A DNA stretch of 64,000 nt from Terrimesophilobacter sp964651535 (GCA_964651535.1 CAZYYE010000001.1:434001-498000), one strand, 5' to 3'. Positions 53,274-62,592 are shown, numbered from the stretch's first letter. Made by a program: numbers and translations. The notes: generated by a model from the sequence alone, not told the origin.

Positions 53274-54836
53274 GTGAGTGACGAGGAACCGCTGACCCGC
53301 CGGGCGGCACGTGAAGCCGATGCCAAGCGCAAGGGCTCGGTGTCGGCCGCCTCAGCGAAGTCGGCGGCGGAGCCTGCCACGGAAGTTCTCGGCACCGCAG
53401 AAGTGGCAGAACACTCGCCGCCGGAGGGAAAGCGTCCCGGCTTCGCCGCAGTCGTGGCGAGGCATCCCAATGCGTGGATGTTCTCCGCCCTCGGCGTGAT
53501 TTTCCTCCTTCTCGGAACCGGCGCGGTGTTTGCGGGGGCGGCCTTCGGAGCGGCGGCACCGGTCACCGCGGCGACGTCAAATACCCCGACCCCCGAGCCG
53601 ACGAGGGTCGTCCCGGCCACGCCGGCGGCGGCATCCGCGTTGCGCACGTGCTCCATCAACGCGGCAGCGACGGATCCCCGGCTTCTCACGTTTGAGGGTT
53701 CTGTCATCAATGTGACGACGGGCGAAGTCCTCTTCGATCGCAGCGCAACGACCGCAGCGCCCCCCGCGAGCGGACTGAAAGTGATCACCGCTGCCGCCGC
53801 GCTCGTGACAATCGGCGCGAACTACCAGATGACCACCCGCGTGTTCGAGGGGAATGATCCAGGAAGCATCGTTCTCGTCGGCGGCGGAGACCCCACGCTG
53901 AGTGCGCTCCCTCCGGGAGTCGAGAGCGTGTACGCCGGTGCCCCGAAACTTGCCGATCTGGCCGCGCAAACCAAAGCGGCGTGGGAAGCGAACCATCCCG
54001 GCGATCCGATCACGAGCGTGATCCTGGACGCGAACTATTGGAACCCGTCCGACAAATGGGATTCCACGTGGGAGCGCAGCGAGCAGACCATCGGCTACCA
54101 CGCGGAAGTGACCGCTCTCATGGTGGACGGCGACCGTGCGAATCCGCAAAAAGCCACGAGCCCGCGAAGCACCGATCCGATCGGCCGGGCCGGCAGTGCT
54201 TTCGTCGACGCGCTGAACCTCGGCCACCCGGTCACCGTCACTCTCGGTAGCGCAACACCGGGAAAACCCAAGCTCGGCGAAGTCTCCTCCCAGCCCATCA
54301 GTACGCTCATCGGCCAAATGCTGCCCATGTCGGACAACACGCTCGCGGAGGCGATCGCCCGGGTGATTTCGAAGGAATCGGGAGGCGGAGGCACCGCGGC
54401 GTCGCTCGGCTCGATCATCCCCGGCGCGCTCGTCAATCTCGGATTCAACACGACGGGCATCTCGATCCGCGACGGGTCGGGACTGAGCGCGAGCAATGCC
54501 GTCCCTCCGCTGCTCATGGCTCAGCTCATGGCGTCCGTGTCGACGGGTGCTCAGGGGCTCGGCGTCATCAAGTCCGCGCTGCCAGTCGCGGGCAAATCGG
54601 GCACGCTGGCCAGCCGATTCACGGGCGACAACGCAGTCGCTCGTGGTCAAGTGGTCGCGAAGACCGGGTGGATCAACACGTCGCGCACGCTGTCCGGGTG
54701 GGTGAACGCGAGCGACGGTTCAGTGCTCTCGTTCGCGTTTTATGCGCTCGGGCCGGTGAAAGCCGACGCAATGGATGCGCTTGATACTGTCGCAACCGGG
54801 CTGTTCAATTGCGGCAACAACCTTTCGAACAACTAG
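53274..54836 (+). CDS. dacB: D-alanyl-D-alanine carboxypeptidase / PBP4-type
   Basis: A 520-residue PBP4-family protein with an N-terminal cytoplasmic stretch, a transmembrane segment (about residues 68-92), the SxxK motif in PPASGLKVITAAAAL, SDN-like SMSDNTLAEAI-type motif (MSDNTLAEA), and KSGT in VAGKSGTLASRF. It trims or cleaves peptidoglycan outside the membrane. The long cytoplasmic N-terminus is common in actinobacteria. GTG start 53274. Confidence 0.88.
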   Translation: MSDEEPLTRRAAREADAKRKGSVSAASAKSAAEPATEVLGTAEVAEHSPPEGKRPGFAAVVARHPNAWMFSALGVIFLLLGTGAVFAGAAFGAAAPVTAATSNTPTPEPTRVVPATPAAASALRTCSINAAATDPRLLTFEGSVINVTTGEVLFDRSATTAAPPASGLKVITAAAALVTIGANYQMTTRVFEGNDPGSIVLVGGGDPTLSALPPGVESVYAGAPKLADLAAQTKAAWEANHPGDPITSVILDANYWNPSDKWDSTWERSEQTIGYHAEVTALMVDGDRANPQKATSPRSTDPIGRAGSAFVDALNLGHPVTVTLGSATPGKPKLGEVSSQPISTLIGQMLPMSDNTLAEAIARVISKESGGGGTAASLGSIIPGALVNLGFNTTGISIRDGSGLSASNAVPPLLMAQLMASVSTGAQGLGVIKSALPVAGKSGTLASRFTGDNAVARGQVVAKTGWINTSRTLSGWVNASDGSVLSFAFYALGPVKADAMDALDTVATGLFNCGNNLSNN

Positions 54837-54854
54837 ACACTTACCGGGAGAATC

Positions 54855-55445
54855 ATGGGCAGGGCGCTGTTCATCATCGATGTGCAAAACGATTTCACGG
54901 AGGGCGGCGCGCTCGGCGTGGAGGGCGGCGCCGCGGTCGCAGAGCGGATATCCGCCTTTCTCGCCGCCAATCCCGGGTATTACGACGAGGTGTTCGCCTC
55001 CCGGGACTGGCACGATGCGGACAACGACAATGGCGGCCACTTTGCGACGACGTCGGAACCGGACTTCGTGACCACGTGGCCGGTTCACTGCGTCGGAGGA
55101 ACGGAGGGCGCTGAGTATCACCCAGCACTGAACACGGAGCACATCACCGTTCCCGTGCTCAAGGGGCAGGGGGTTCCCGCGTACTCGATTTTCGAGGGAA
55201 CGACGGGCGACGGGCGCACCGTTGCCGAGATGCTGGACTTCCTGGGCGTCATCGATATCGATGTTGTCGGAATTGCTACCGACTACTGCGTGCGCGCATC
55301 CGCGCTCGATGCGCTGGAGCACGGGCGCCACGTGCGCGTGCTCACTGACCTTGTGGCCGGCGTCGCCGAAACCAGTTCGGAGGCGGCGATCGCCGAGCTC
55401 GGTCATGCGGGTGCGGAAATCTTGGAATCCACATCTCTCGAGTGA
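54855..55445 (+). CDS. pncA: Nicotinamidase / isochorismatase-fold hydrolase
   Basis: A 196-residue nicotinamidase. Conserved Asp in FIIDVQNDFTEGGAL, metal-binding D-x-H around SRDWHDADND, the H in HCVGGT, and the catalytic Cys in GIATDYCVRASA (about residue 142). It converts nicotinamide to nicotinate for NAD salvage. The stop overlaps the transporter gene start (GTGA). Confidence 0.9.
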   Translation: MGRALFIIDVQNDFTEGGALGVEGGAAVAERISAFLAANPGYYDEVFASRDWHDADNDNGGHFATTSEPDFVTTWPVHCVGGTEGAEYHPALNTEHITVPVLKGQGVPAYSIFEGTTGDGRTVAEMLDFLGVIDIDVVGIATDYCVRASALDALEHGRHVRVLTDLVAGVAETSSEAAIAELGHAGAEILESTSLE

Positions 55446-56644
55446 ATCGGGGTGGGATCGCCTTCATGGCCTCCGCCCACCTCGTGGATGATTTATATCA
55501 GGGTGTCGTGCCCGCGCTGTTGCCGTTCCTCGTGCTGGAGCGGCAGTACAGCTACGCCGCTGTCGCGGGTCTCGTCCTCGCCGCCAACATGCTGTCGTCG
55601 GTAGCCCAACCGGCATTCGGCTGGTGGGGGGACCGTAAGCCGCGTCGGTGGCTCATGCCCGCGGGAATCGTTACCGCCGGGATCGGAGTGAGTCTTGTTG
55701 CGTTCACTCCCGAGTATTGGATGACGTGGCTCGTGATTGCGATCTCGGGATTAGGGATATCGGCGTTCCATCCTGAGGCCGCGCGTGCCGCGCGAGTGGC
55801 GGCGGGCGATAGCAATCGCGCGATGAGCGTTTTTGCGGTCGGCGGAAACCTCGGATTCGCGGTCGGGTCGCTCGTGACCACGCCATTGCTTCTGTGGACG
55901 GGCCTCGGCGGCACTCCGCTGCTCATCATCCCGGGGGCGGCCATGGCCGTGGCCATCGTCCTGTGGCTCAGGCGGGTTCTGGATGGCCGGGCGGATGCGA
56001 CCAGGCCCGTGCGGCGAACCCCCGGCCCGGACAACTGGCCCGGATTCCTCCGCTTGACCGCGGTTGTCGTCGTGCGCTCGATCGTGTTCTTCGGGGCCGT
56101 GTCCTTCATCGCGCTGTACTTCATCCACGACCTCGAGACGACCGAAGCACTCGGCGGCGCAGCACTGACGGTGTTCCTCTCCTTCGGAGCACTGGGCACG
56201 CTTGTGGGCGGGTGGCTTGCCGACAGGATCGGACGGCTGAGGAGCATCCGAATCGGGTTTACCGTGGCGATTCCCTCATTGCTCGGCCTGGTGTTCGCGC
56301 CGACCTGGCCCATTGCGATGGTTTTCGTCGCGGCCTTCGGCGTGGCCATTTTCGTTCCGTTCGCGGTGTTTGTGATCCTCGGCCAGGACTACCTGCCCAA
56401 TCGGATCGGCACCGCCAGCGGAGTCACCGTCGGCCTCGCAGTGACCGTGGGCGGTCTGTTCAGCCCGCTGCTGGGCTGGATAGCGGACCAGTCGAACCTG
56501 CATGTGACGTTCGTGATCCTCGTCGCGCTGACGGCGTTGTGCCTGGCGCTATCGTTCCTGCTTCGCGAACCCTCTCCCTGGCCGCGCCATCCGCGGCCCC
56601 TGGGCGACACGACCGCCGAAGCGGCCGACGAAGGCGCGCTGTAA
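55442..56644 (+). CDS. MFS transporter of the fosmidomycin-resistance (Fsr) family
   Basis: A 400-residue 12-TM transporter with the Fsr-like N-terminus ASAHLVDDLYQGVVPALLPF and the MFS motif around FGWWGDRKPRR, and a second-half repeat GWLADRIGRLRSIR. GTG 55442 overlaps pncA. Fsr proteins export fosmidomycin-like drugs; the natural substrate here is unknown, so the name reflects family only. Confidence 0.85.
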   Translation: MNRGGIAFMASAHLVDDLYQGVVPALLPFLVLERQYSYAAVAGLVLAANMLSSVAQPAFGWWGDRKPRRWLMPAGIVTAGIGVSLVAFTPEYWMTWLVIAISGLGISAFHPEAARAARVAAGDSNRAMSVFAVGGNLGFAVGSLVTTPLLLWTGLGGTPLLIIPGAAMAVAIVLWLRRVLDGRADATRPVRRTPGPDNWPGFLRLTAVVVVRSIVFFGAVSFIALYFIHDLETTEALGGAALTVFLSFGALGTLVGGWLADRIGRLRSIRIGFTVAIPSLLGLVFAPTWPIAMVFVAAFGVAIFVPFAVFVILGQDYLPNRIGTASGVTVGLAVTVGGLFSPLLGWIADQSNLHVTFVILVALTALCLALSFLLREPSPWPRHPRPLGDTTAEAADEGAL

Positions 56645-56663
56645 GACCGGCAGCGTGTAACCG

Positions 56664-57713
56664 CTAAAGATGGTTTCCGAGTTTGTATTCGGGCATCGCT
56701 TCGCCTTCGCGCGTGTAGGAGAAACCGTCGGCCCCGATCGTGACGGCCGATTCGGACGTGTCGACACGCGCCACGAGTTCTTTGGGCGAACCGTCGAGCC
56801 CGAGCACGGTCGATCCTTCCGCGTACCAACTCGGCACGACGGGGTTGCCCCACCAGTCGCGGCGCTGGTTGTCGTGCACATCCCAGGTCAGGGTGGGATT
56901 GTCCGGGTCGCCCGTGTAGTAGTCGTGCGTGTAAATCTCGATGCGGTGGCCATCCGGGTCGCGAAGGTACAGGTAGAACGCGTTCGAGACGCCGTGGCGT
57001 CCTGGGCCGCGCTCGATCATGTCGGAGCGGCGCACGGCCCCGAGGTGGTCGCAAATGTTCAGGATCTGGCCGCGCTCGTGCGTCGCGAACGCGATGTGGT
57101 GCATCCGCGGGCCGTCGCCGCCCGTGAGCGCGATGTCATGCACGGTCGCCTTGCGGAACAGCCACGACGCGTAGACGGTGCCCTCACTGTCCTGAATGTC
57201 CTCGGAGACGCGGAAGCCGAGGTCTTCGTAGTACTTCTGGGCTTTCGGAACATCCGGCGTCATGATGTTGAAGTGGTCGAGGCGGGAGATCGCGCCGGCA
57301 CCGTGCACGTCGTAGCGGCGCGTGAAGCGCTCGACGTGTTCGGCGTCGTGGAAGAACTCGATGGGGAAGCCGAGCGGATCCTCCACGCGCACCGCCTCGC
57401 CGATGCCCCTCATCGCACCGGCCGCGCGGTGCTCGACCGGGCAACCGAGCGACTCGAAGTAGGTCGCGGCCTTCGCGACTTCACCCTGGGAGCGAACCCG
57501 GTAGGCGAGCGCGCCGAGCGCGGCCACAGGGCCGGTGCGCAGCACGAGCGAGTGGTGCAGGTACTCCTCGAACGCGCGCAGGTAGATCGCGTTCTCGTCT
57601 TCGTACGTGACGACGAGACCGAGCACGTCCACGTAGAACGTGCGGCTCGCGGCGAGGTCGCTCACGATGAGCTCCGCGTACGCGGCGCGGATGATGTCGA
57701 ATGGTTCGGTCAT
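56664..57713 (-). CDS. hpaD: 3,4-dihydroxyphenylacetate (homoprotocatechuate) 2,3-dioxygenase
   Basis: A 349-residue extradiol dioxygenase of two-domain VOC type. N-terminal domain about 10-130; catalytic domain about 150-290 with metal ligands His in LDHFNIMTP, His in MHHIAFATH and Glu in HRIEIYTHDYY. Sequence style matches the Brevibacterium/Arthrobacter homoprotocatechuate enzyme. It opens the ring of homoprotocatechuate next to the extradiol carbon. The neighbouring HpaE and FAH-like genes support this. A REP-like repeat separates it from hpaE. Confidence 0.9.
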   Translation of the reverse strand: MTEPFDIIRAAYAELIVSDLAASRTFYVDVLGLVVTYEDENAIYLRAFEEYLHHSLVLRTGPVAALGALAYRVRSQGEVAKAATYFESLGCPVEHRAAGAMRGIGEAVRVEDPLGFPIEFFHDAEHVERFTRRYDVHGAGAISRLDHFNIMTPDVPKAQKYYEDLGFRVSEDIQDSEGTVYASWLFRKATVHDIALTGGDGPRMHHIAFATHERGQILNICDHLGAVRRSDMIERGPGRHGVSNAFYLYLRDPDGHRIEIYTHDYYTGDPDNPTLTWDVHDNQRRDWWGNPVVPSWYAEGSTVLGLDGSPKELVARVDTSESAVTIGADGFSYTREGEAMPEYKLGNHL

Positions 57714-57734
57714 GATGACTCCTTGTGGTTCACC

Positions 57735-57827
57735 GTTCCCTGAGGAGGTCCGTCAGGACCGTCTCGAAGGGAACTCACGATGTGGCGCACTTCGAGACGC
57801 TCGCTGCGCTCGCTCCTCAGGGAGCGG
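57735..57827. repeat. REP-like palindromic repeat between hpaD and hpaE
   Basis: Two adjacent units: GTTCCCTGAGGAGGTCCGTC to GAAGGGAAC (57735-57774, with an inner GGTCC/GGACC stem), and ACTTCGAGACGCTCGCTGCG to CAGGGAGCGG (57789-57827). The core TTCGAGA...CTCAGGGA pattern matches the repeat at 60291-60355. The second unit runs into the hpaE end: hpaE uses CCC-TGA of this repeat as its stop. Confidence 0.75.
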
Positions 57828-59322
57828 ATGTTGTTGATCCAAACTTGGGTGTGTGTGCCGGGGAGAGTGAGATGTGCACGGCCTGCTGCTCCGTGTAGAA
57901 GTCGAGCGAACGGTACCCGCCCTCGTGGCCGAGGCCACTCGCTTTCACGCCGCCGAACGGCGTGCGAAGGTCCCGTACGTTATGCGAGTTGAGCCACACC
58001 ATTCCGGCCTCGATCTGGTGTGCGAACGTGTGTGCGCGCTCCAGATTCGTGGTCCAGAGATACGCGGCGAGACCGTACTTCACGGCGTTCGCAAGCTCGA
58101 GCGCTTCCTCATCCGTGTCGAACGGCGTGATGCACACGACGGGCCCGAAGATCTCTTCCTGGAAGATGCGGGCATCCGGTTTCACGTCGGCGAACACGGT
58201 GGGCGACACGTAATTGCCGGTCGGCAGGTGGTCTGGCCGACCACCTCCAGCTACGAGGCGCCCCTCAGTCTTGCCAAGCTCGACGTAGCTCATGACCTTC
58301 GCGTAGTGCTCGGGGTGCACGAGCGCGCCGACCTCGGTCTTCGGATCGTGCGGGTCGCCAACGACGATGTTCTTCGCACGCTCGGCGTACGTCTCGACAA
58401 ACCGGTCGTAGATGCTGCGCTGCACGAGAATGCGGCTCCCCGCAGTGCAGCGCTCGCCGTTGAGGGAGAACACTCCGAACAGCGTCGAGTCGATCGCGGC
58501 GTCGAAGTCGGCATCCTCGAACACGATCGCCGGGGACTTGCCGCCGAGCTCCATCGAGAGGCCTTTGAGGTGCTTCGCGGCGTTGCCGAAGATCGTCTGG
58601 CCGGTTGTGGTTTCGCCCGTGAAGGAGATGAGGCGCACATCCGGATGCTTGACGAGCGCGTCGCCCGCTTGCTCGCCGAGTCCGTTCACGAGGTTGAACA
58701 CACCCTGAGGAAGTCCCGCTTCCTCGAAGATTCCGGCCCACAGGCTCGCCGACAGCGGCGTGAACTCGGCGGGCTTCAGCACGACCGTGCATCCGGAGGC
58801 GAGCGCGGGGGCGAGCTTCCAGCTCTCCAGCATGAACGGCGTGTTCCACGGTGTGATGAGCCCGGCGACGCCGACGGGCTTGCGGTGCACATAATTCATT
58901 TGCACGCCGGGCACTTGATACGTGTCGTCGCGCTGGGCGACGACGAGATCCGCGAAGAAGCGGAAATTCTCGGCGGCGCGATGCGCCTGACCGCGCGATT
59001 GCGTGATGGGCAGACCGGTGTCGAACGTTTCGAGTTCTGCGAGCTCGTCACCGCGCGCTTCGACCTGGTCGGCGATGCGGTTGAGGATGCGACTGCGCTC
59101 ACGATTCTTCATGCGCGGCCACGGTCCCGTGTCGAATGCGTGCTTCGCGGCCGCGACCGCGCGATCGATGTCGGCCTGCTGGCCTGCGGCCGCCTGCACG
59201 TAGGTTTCGTTCGACACCGGGTCGAGCACGTCGAACGTGCCGCCGTCCACGCTGTCGACAAACTCGCCATGGATGTAGTGCTGGATGCGGTCTGGAAGGT
59301 TCCTGGGCACGAAGTGCGTCAT
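57817..59322 (-). CDS. hpaE: 5-carboxymethyl-2-hydroxymuconate semialdehyde dehydrogenase
   Basis: A 501-residue aldehyde dehydrogenase of HpaE type: PWNTPFMLESWKLAPALASG, FTGETTTGQ, the Glu in SMELGGKSPAIV (about residue 265), the catalytic Cys in NGERCTAGSR (about 300) and EEIFGPVVCI. It oxidises the ring-cleavage product of HpaD with NAD. The final residues TTSAP and the stop come from the adjoining REP-like repeat. Start ATG directly abuts the stop of the DapA-family gene. Confidence 0.9.
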   Translation of the reverse strand: MTHFVPRNLPDRIQHYIHGEFVDSVDGGTFDVLDPVSNETYVQAAAGQQADIDRAVAAAKHAFDTGPWPRMKNRERSRILNRIADQVEARGDELAELETFDTGLPITQSRGQAHRAAENFRFFADLVVAQRDDTYQVPGVQMNYVHRKPVGVAGLITPWNTPFMLESWKLAPALASGCTVVLKPAEFTPLSASLWAGIFEEAGLPQGVFNLVNGLGEQAGDALVKHPDVRLISFTGETTTGQTIFGNAAKHLKGLSMELGGKSPAIVFEDADFDAAIDSTLFGVFSLNGERCTAGSRILVQRSIYDRFVETYAERAKNIVVGDPHDPKTEVGALVHPEHYAKVMSYVELGKTEGRLVAGGGRPDHLPTGNYVSPTVFADVKPDARIFQEEIFGPVVCITPFDTDEEALELANAVKYGLAAYLWTTNLERAHTFAHQIEAGMVWLNSHNVRDLRTPFGGVKASGLGHEGGYRSLDFYTEQQAVHISLSPAHTPKFGSTTSAP

Positions 59323-60267
59323 TTACTTGCTCCCTACTGTGAAGCCCTCAGCAGAGGTGAGGTACTGCTCACCCTCGCTCATGAGCTGCTTAATCTTCAC
59401 GAGCCCGGCATCCGTCGGCTCGATGAGCGGCGACCGCACGTGGCCGCTCGCGATGAGACCGCGCTGCTCGAGCACCCACTTGCCCGGTGCGGGGTTCGTC
59501 TCCACGAACAGCAGGTCGACGAGCGGGTGCAGACCGTAGTGGATTTCGCGCGCGCGGTCGAAGTCGCCGGACTCCCACGCTTCGAACATCTCAGCGACCG
59601 CGGCGGGCGCGATGTTCGCCGTGGCGCTCACGAACCCGGCGCCGCCCAGAGCCAGGAGGGGCAGGCACAGCAGTTCGATGCCGCTCCACACGAGCAGTTC
59701 GGGCCCGCACAAGTGCAAAACGCGGGAGAAGTGCTCGAAGTCTTTCGTGGTTTCCTTGACGCCGACGAAGTTTTCCACGTCGTGGAACAGACGGGCTACC
59801 GTCTCCGGAGCGATGTCGACCGCGGTGCGGCTCGGCACGTTGTAGGCGACGATCGGCAGGTCCGGGAACTCGTCCGCGACCGTCTTGTACCAGCGGTAGA
59901 GCGCCTCCTGCGTCGGGCGGGCGTAGTACGGCGTGATGATGAGCGCGGCATCGACCCCCGCGTCGCGAGCGGCTGCCGTGAGCTCGAGGGTTTCGTCGAG
60001 CTTCGCGGACCCGGTGCCCGGCATGAACGGCACGCGGTCGCCCACGGCCGCCGCGACGGTGCGGATGGCCTCGGCGCGCTCCGCAATCGTTTGGGAACTC
60101 GGCTCGCCCGTCGATCCGCCGATCGAGATGCCGTGGCTTCCGGAGGCGAGCTGCCAGTTCACGAGGTTGGTGAGCCCGGCGTGGTCTACCGCGCCGTCAG
60201 CCGTGAACGGAGTCATGAGCGGGGCGATCGAACCGCGGATCGAGGCGGGGTTGCTGCGGAACTTCAT
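59323..60267 (-). CDS. DapA-family lyase of the homoprotocatechuate cluster
   Basis: A 314-residue dihydrodipicolinate synthase-family protein with GGSTGEPSSQ (GSTGE motif, about residue 45), a Tyr region VAYNVPSRTAVD and the Schiff-base Lys in VGVKETTKDF. Its position between gntR and hpaE suggests it cleaves 2,4-dihydroxyhept-2-enedioate to pyruvate and succinate semialdehyde, the role of HpaI in enterobacteria, or acts on an earlier intermediate. True lysine biosynthesis is unlikely in this operon. ATG overlaps the gntR stop (ATGA). Confidence 0.8.
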   Translation of the reverse strand: MKFRSNPASIRGSIAPLMTPFTADGAVDHAGLTNLVNWQLASGSHGISIGGSTGEPSSQTIAERAEAIRTVAAAVGDRVPFMPGTGSAKLDETLELTAAARDAGVDAALIITPYYARPTQEALYRWYKTVADEFPDLPIVAYNVPSRTAVDIAPETVARLFHDVENFVGVKETTKDFEHFSRVLHLCGPELLVWSGIELLCLPLLALGGAGFVSATANIAPAAVAEMFEAWESGDFDRAREIHYGLHPLVDLLFVETNPAPGKWVLEQRGLIASGHVRSPLIEPTDAGLVKIKQLMSEGEQYLTSAEGFTVGSK

Positions 60268-61022
60268 GCTGACTCCTTGGTTGCTGTGTTGTTCCCTTCG
60301 AGAGCCTCAGGGAGCGGTGCTTGGACTGTCGTTCCCTGAGGCTCTCGAAGGGAACCACGGGCGGCCTCGTGTTCGAGGAATGCGTCGAGAGTGGCGAGCC
60401 GGTGGTTGCGGGCGGCGAACTCGAGCTCGACGGGATCCGCGCTGCCCTCGATGAGTTCCAGAATGTGTGCGTGCTCCTCCACGGACTCCTTCGCCCGTCC
60501 TGGAACGAAACTGAACGTCGACTCGCGAAGCGCCCGAAGCCTCGCCCATCCCCGGTCGACGAGCTCCAGAATATGCGGGTTCGGGCAGTGTTCGAACAGA
60601 ACGGAATGGAAGTCGAGGTTCAGCCGGGTGAACGCGACGGGGTCGAAGTGGTGCAAACTCTCCGCGAGCCGGTCGTTGATCGCGCGGGCGCGAGCAAGGT
60701 CATCCGCCGTCATGAAGGGAGCGGATGCCGCCGTCGCCCAGCCTTCGATGAGGCTCAGCGTCTGCATGGTGACCTCGTACTCGCGCGGGTCGGCCATCGC
60801 CACCTGAGCGCCGACATTGCGCTCGAACTGGACGAGCCCCTCCGCTTCGAGCAGCCGAATCGCCTCGCGCACGGGCACGACGCTCACACCGAGTTCGCCC
60901 GCGATCGCCCCGAGCACGAGCCGGTATCCGGGGGAGTAGCGGGAATCCTCGATGCGCGCCTTGATGAAGTCGTAGGCGAGCCGCGACTTGCTCGGCGCGG
61001 CTAGCGTTGCGCCGAGAGCCAC
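60264..61022 (-). CDS. GntR/FadR-type regulator (FCD domain)
   Basis: A 252-residue regulator from GTG 61022 (an ATG at 61043 is also possible). Winged HTH (KSRLAYDFIKARIEDSRY, GELGVSVVPVREAIRLLEAEG) and an FCD domain (about 90-215) with NLDFHSVLFEHCPNPH, containing metal-type His/Asp. The C-terminal ~35 residues (from about SLREPQGTTVQAPLPEALEG) are translated from a REP-like palindrome and are not FCD. It probably represses the hpa operon with a pathway intermediate as inducer. Confidence 0.83.
   Translation of the reverse strand: MALGATLAAPSKSRLAYDFIKARIEDSRYSPGYRLVLGAIAGELGVSVVPVREAIRLLEAEGLVQFERNVGAQVAMADPREYEVTMQTLSLIEGWATAASAPFMTADDLARARAINDRLAESLHHFDPVAFTRLNLDFHSVLFEHCPNPHILELVDRGWARLRALRESTFSFVPGRAKESVEEHAHILELIEGSADPVELEFAARNHRLATLDAFLEHEAARGSLREPQGTTVQAPLPEALEGNNTATKESA
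60291..60355. repeat. REP-like palindrome translated as the tail of the GntR regulator
   Basis: Perfect 23-bp arms at 60291-60313 and 60333-60355 separated by 19 bp; the right arm contains CCCTGAGGCTCTCGAAGGG, also present in dnaX. It occupies the last part of the gntR coding sequence. The same unit in degraded form lies at 57735-57827. Confidence 0.82.
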
Positions 61023-62452
61023 GACTCGTACCTCGCAGTCCATTCGGCGTTCATCGGGTACAGCCCGTCGACGCTTTCGCCCGCGCCGACCTGTTCGGCG
61101 ATGAACGTCTCCTGACGTTCCTGCTCGATGGCGTCATCCACGACTTCATCGATGAGCGCAGGCGGAATGACCAGCACGCCGTCCGAGTCGCCGACGATGA
61201 TGTCGCCGGGCTGCACCGCCGTGCCGCCGCACGCGATCGTCACGTCGGTCTCCCAGGGAACGTGGCGTCGACCGAGAACGGCCGGGTGAGCGCCCGCGTG
61301 ATAGGCCGGAAGACCGAGCGCGGTGATCTCGTCGAGGTCGCGGACGCCGCCATCCGTCACGATGCCGGCGGCCCCGCGCACTTGGGCGCGCAACGCGAGG
61401 ATGTCGCCGACCGTGCCCGTGCCGCGCTCGCCGCGCGCATCGATCACGAGCACCTCGCCTTCGCCGAGGGAGTCGAAGGCTCGCTTTTGCGCGTTGAATC
61501 CGCCGCCGTGCGAGGTGAACAGGTCTTCGCGGCCCGGGATGAATCGCAGTGTGCGGGCCCGCCCCACGAGTCGTTTGCCCGGCTGCGTCGGCGTGAGGCC
61601 GTCGATCGACACAGTATTGAGTCCGCGCTTGCGCAATTGCGAACTGAGAGTGGCCGTGCCCACCGAATTGATCTTTGTTGCCAGCTCGTCGGAGAGCTGT
61701 GGGTGTACGGCTGTTCCTTCCGCTTCAGCGCGCAAGTTTTCGCTGGACTTCGGTCCGGCGCCGAAGTCGCCGAACGGCGTTGTGCCCTCGACGACGGGAG
61801 TGACGAGGCGTCCGGTCGTCCGCCCCTCCGAGTCGTCGACGACCACCTCGACGACATCCCCCGGTTGCACGGTCGTGGAACCGGCCGGCGTGCCTGTGAG
61901 GATGATGTCCCCGGCCTCCAGCGTGATGAGCTGCGAGAGGTCGGCGACGAGCCGGCCGAACGGGAACAGGAGGGTTTCGGTGTTGTCGTCCTGCACGAGT
62001 TCGCCGTTCACCCACGTGCGGATGCGCAGCGCATTCGGGTCGATCAGGTTGGCGGCGAGCACCGAGGGCCCGATCGGCGTGAATCCGTCGCCGCCCTTCG
62101 ATCGGAGGTTGGACCCCTTGTCCGCGTATTTCAGGTCGTACACGCCGAAGTCGTTGGCCGCCGTGACGCCAGAGACGTGGCTCCAGCCTTCCTCCGGGGT
62201 CACCCGGCGAGCGTCCTTGCCGATGATGAGCGCGATCTCGCCCTCGAACGCGAGCAGCTCGCATCCGACGGGCCGCTCGATGGGTGTGGCCGATGCCGAT
62301 AGCGACGTTGCGGGCTTCAGAAAGTAGCCGGGCTGGGCGGGGGTGCGGCCGCGCTGGGCAGCGCGACTCGGGTAGTTGAGATGGACTGCGATGACCTTTC
62401 CCGGATGCTGCCCGAGCATGGCGTCGATATCCGGCACGCTGCTGTCGTGCAT
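61001..62452 (-). CDS. Fused fumarylacetoacetate-hydrolase (HpaG-like) and RraA-family protein
   Basis: A 483-residue fusion. Residues about 1-255 are a FAH-fold domain: ELLAFEGEIALIIGK, NDFGVYDLKYADKGSN, LITLEAGDIILTGTPAG; this fold isomerises/decarboxylates carboxymethyl-hydroxymuconate. Residues about 275-480 are an RraA/HMG-aldolase-like domain: VIDARGERGTGTVGDIL, IVTDGGVRDLDEI, GGTAVQPGDIIVGDSDG. ATG 62452 follows GGAGGT. The fusion suggests two sequential steps, e.g. isomerase plus decarboxylase/aldolase. It overlaps gntR. Confidence 0.85.
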   Translation of the reverse strand: MHDSSVPDIDAMLGQHPGKVIAVHLNYPSRAAQRGRTPAQPGYFLKPATSLSASATPIERPVGCELLAFEGEIALIIGKDARRVTPEEGWSHVSGVTAANDFGVYDLKYADKGSNLRSKGGDGFTPIGPSVLAANLIDPNALRIRTWVNGELVQDDNTETLLFPFGRLVADLSQLITLEAGDIILTGTPAGSTTVQPGDVVEVVVDDSEGRTTGRLVTPVVEGTTPFGDFGAGPKSSENLRAEAEGTAVHPQLSDELATKINSVGTATLSSQLRKRGLNTVSIDGLTPTQPGKRLVGRARTLRFIPGREDLFTSHGGGFNAQKRAFDSLGEGEVLVIDARGERGTGTVGDILALRAQVRGAAGIVTDGGVRDLDEITALGLPAYHAGAHPAVLGRRHVPWETDVTIACGGTAVQPGDIIVGDSDGVLVIPPALIDEVVDDAIEQERQETFIAEQVGAGESVDGLYPMNAEWTARYESWLSAQR

Positions 62453-62592
62453 GGCACCTCCAGTGGTGTGGGAAACACTCTGTGAGCGAATCGCAGTGTG
62501 TATGAAATAATATACGATCTCACCACACTTGTGGCGGCCGGTCAAGACGTGCACCCCACCCGCGCTTCTTCCGCACCCGCTCCTCGCGGATT

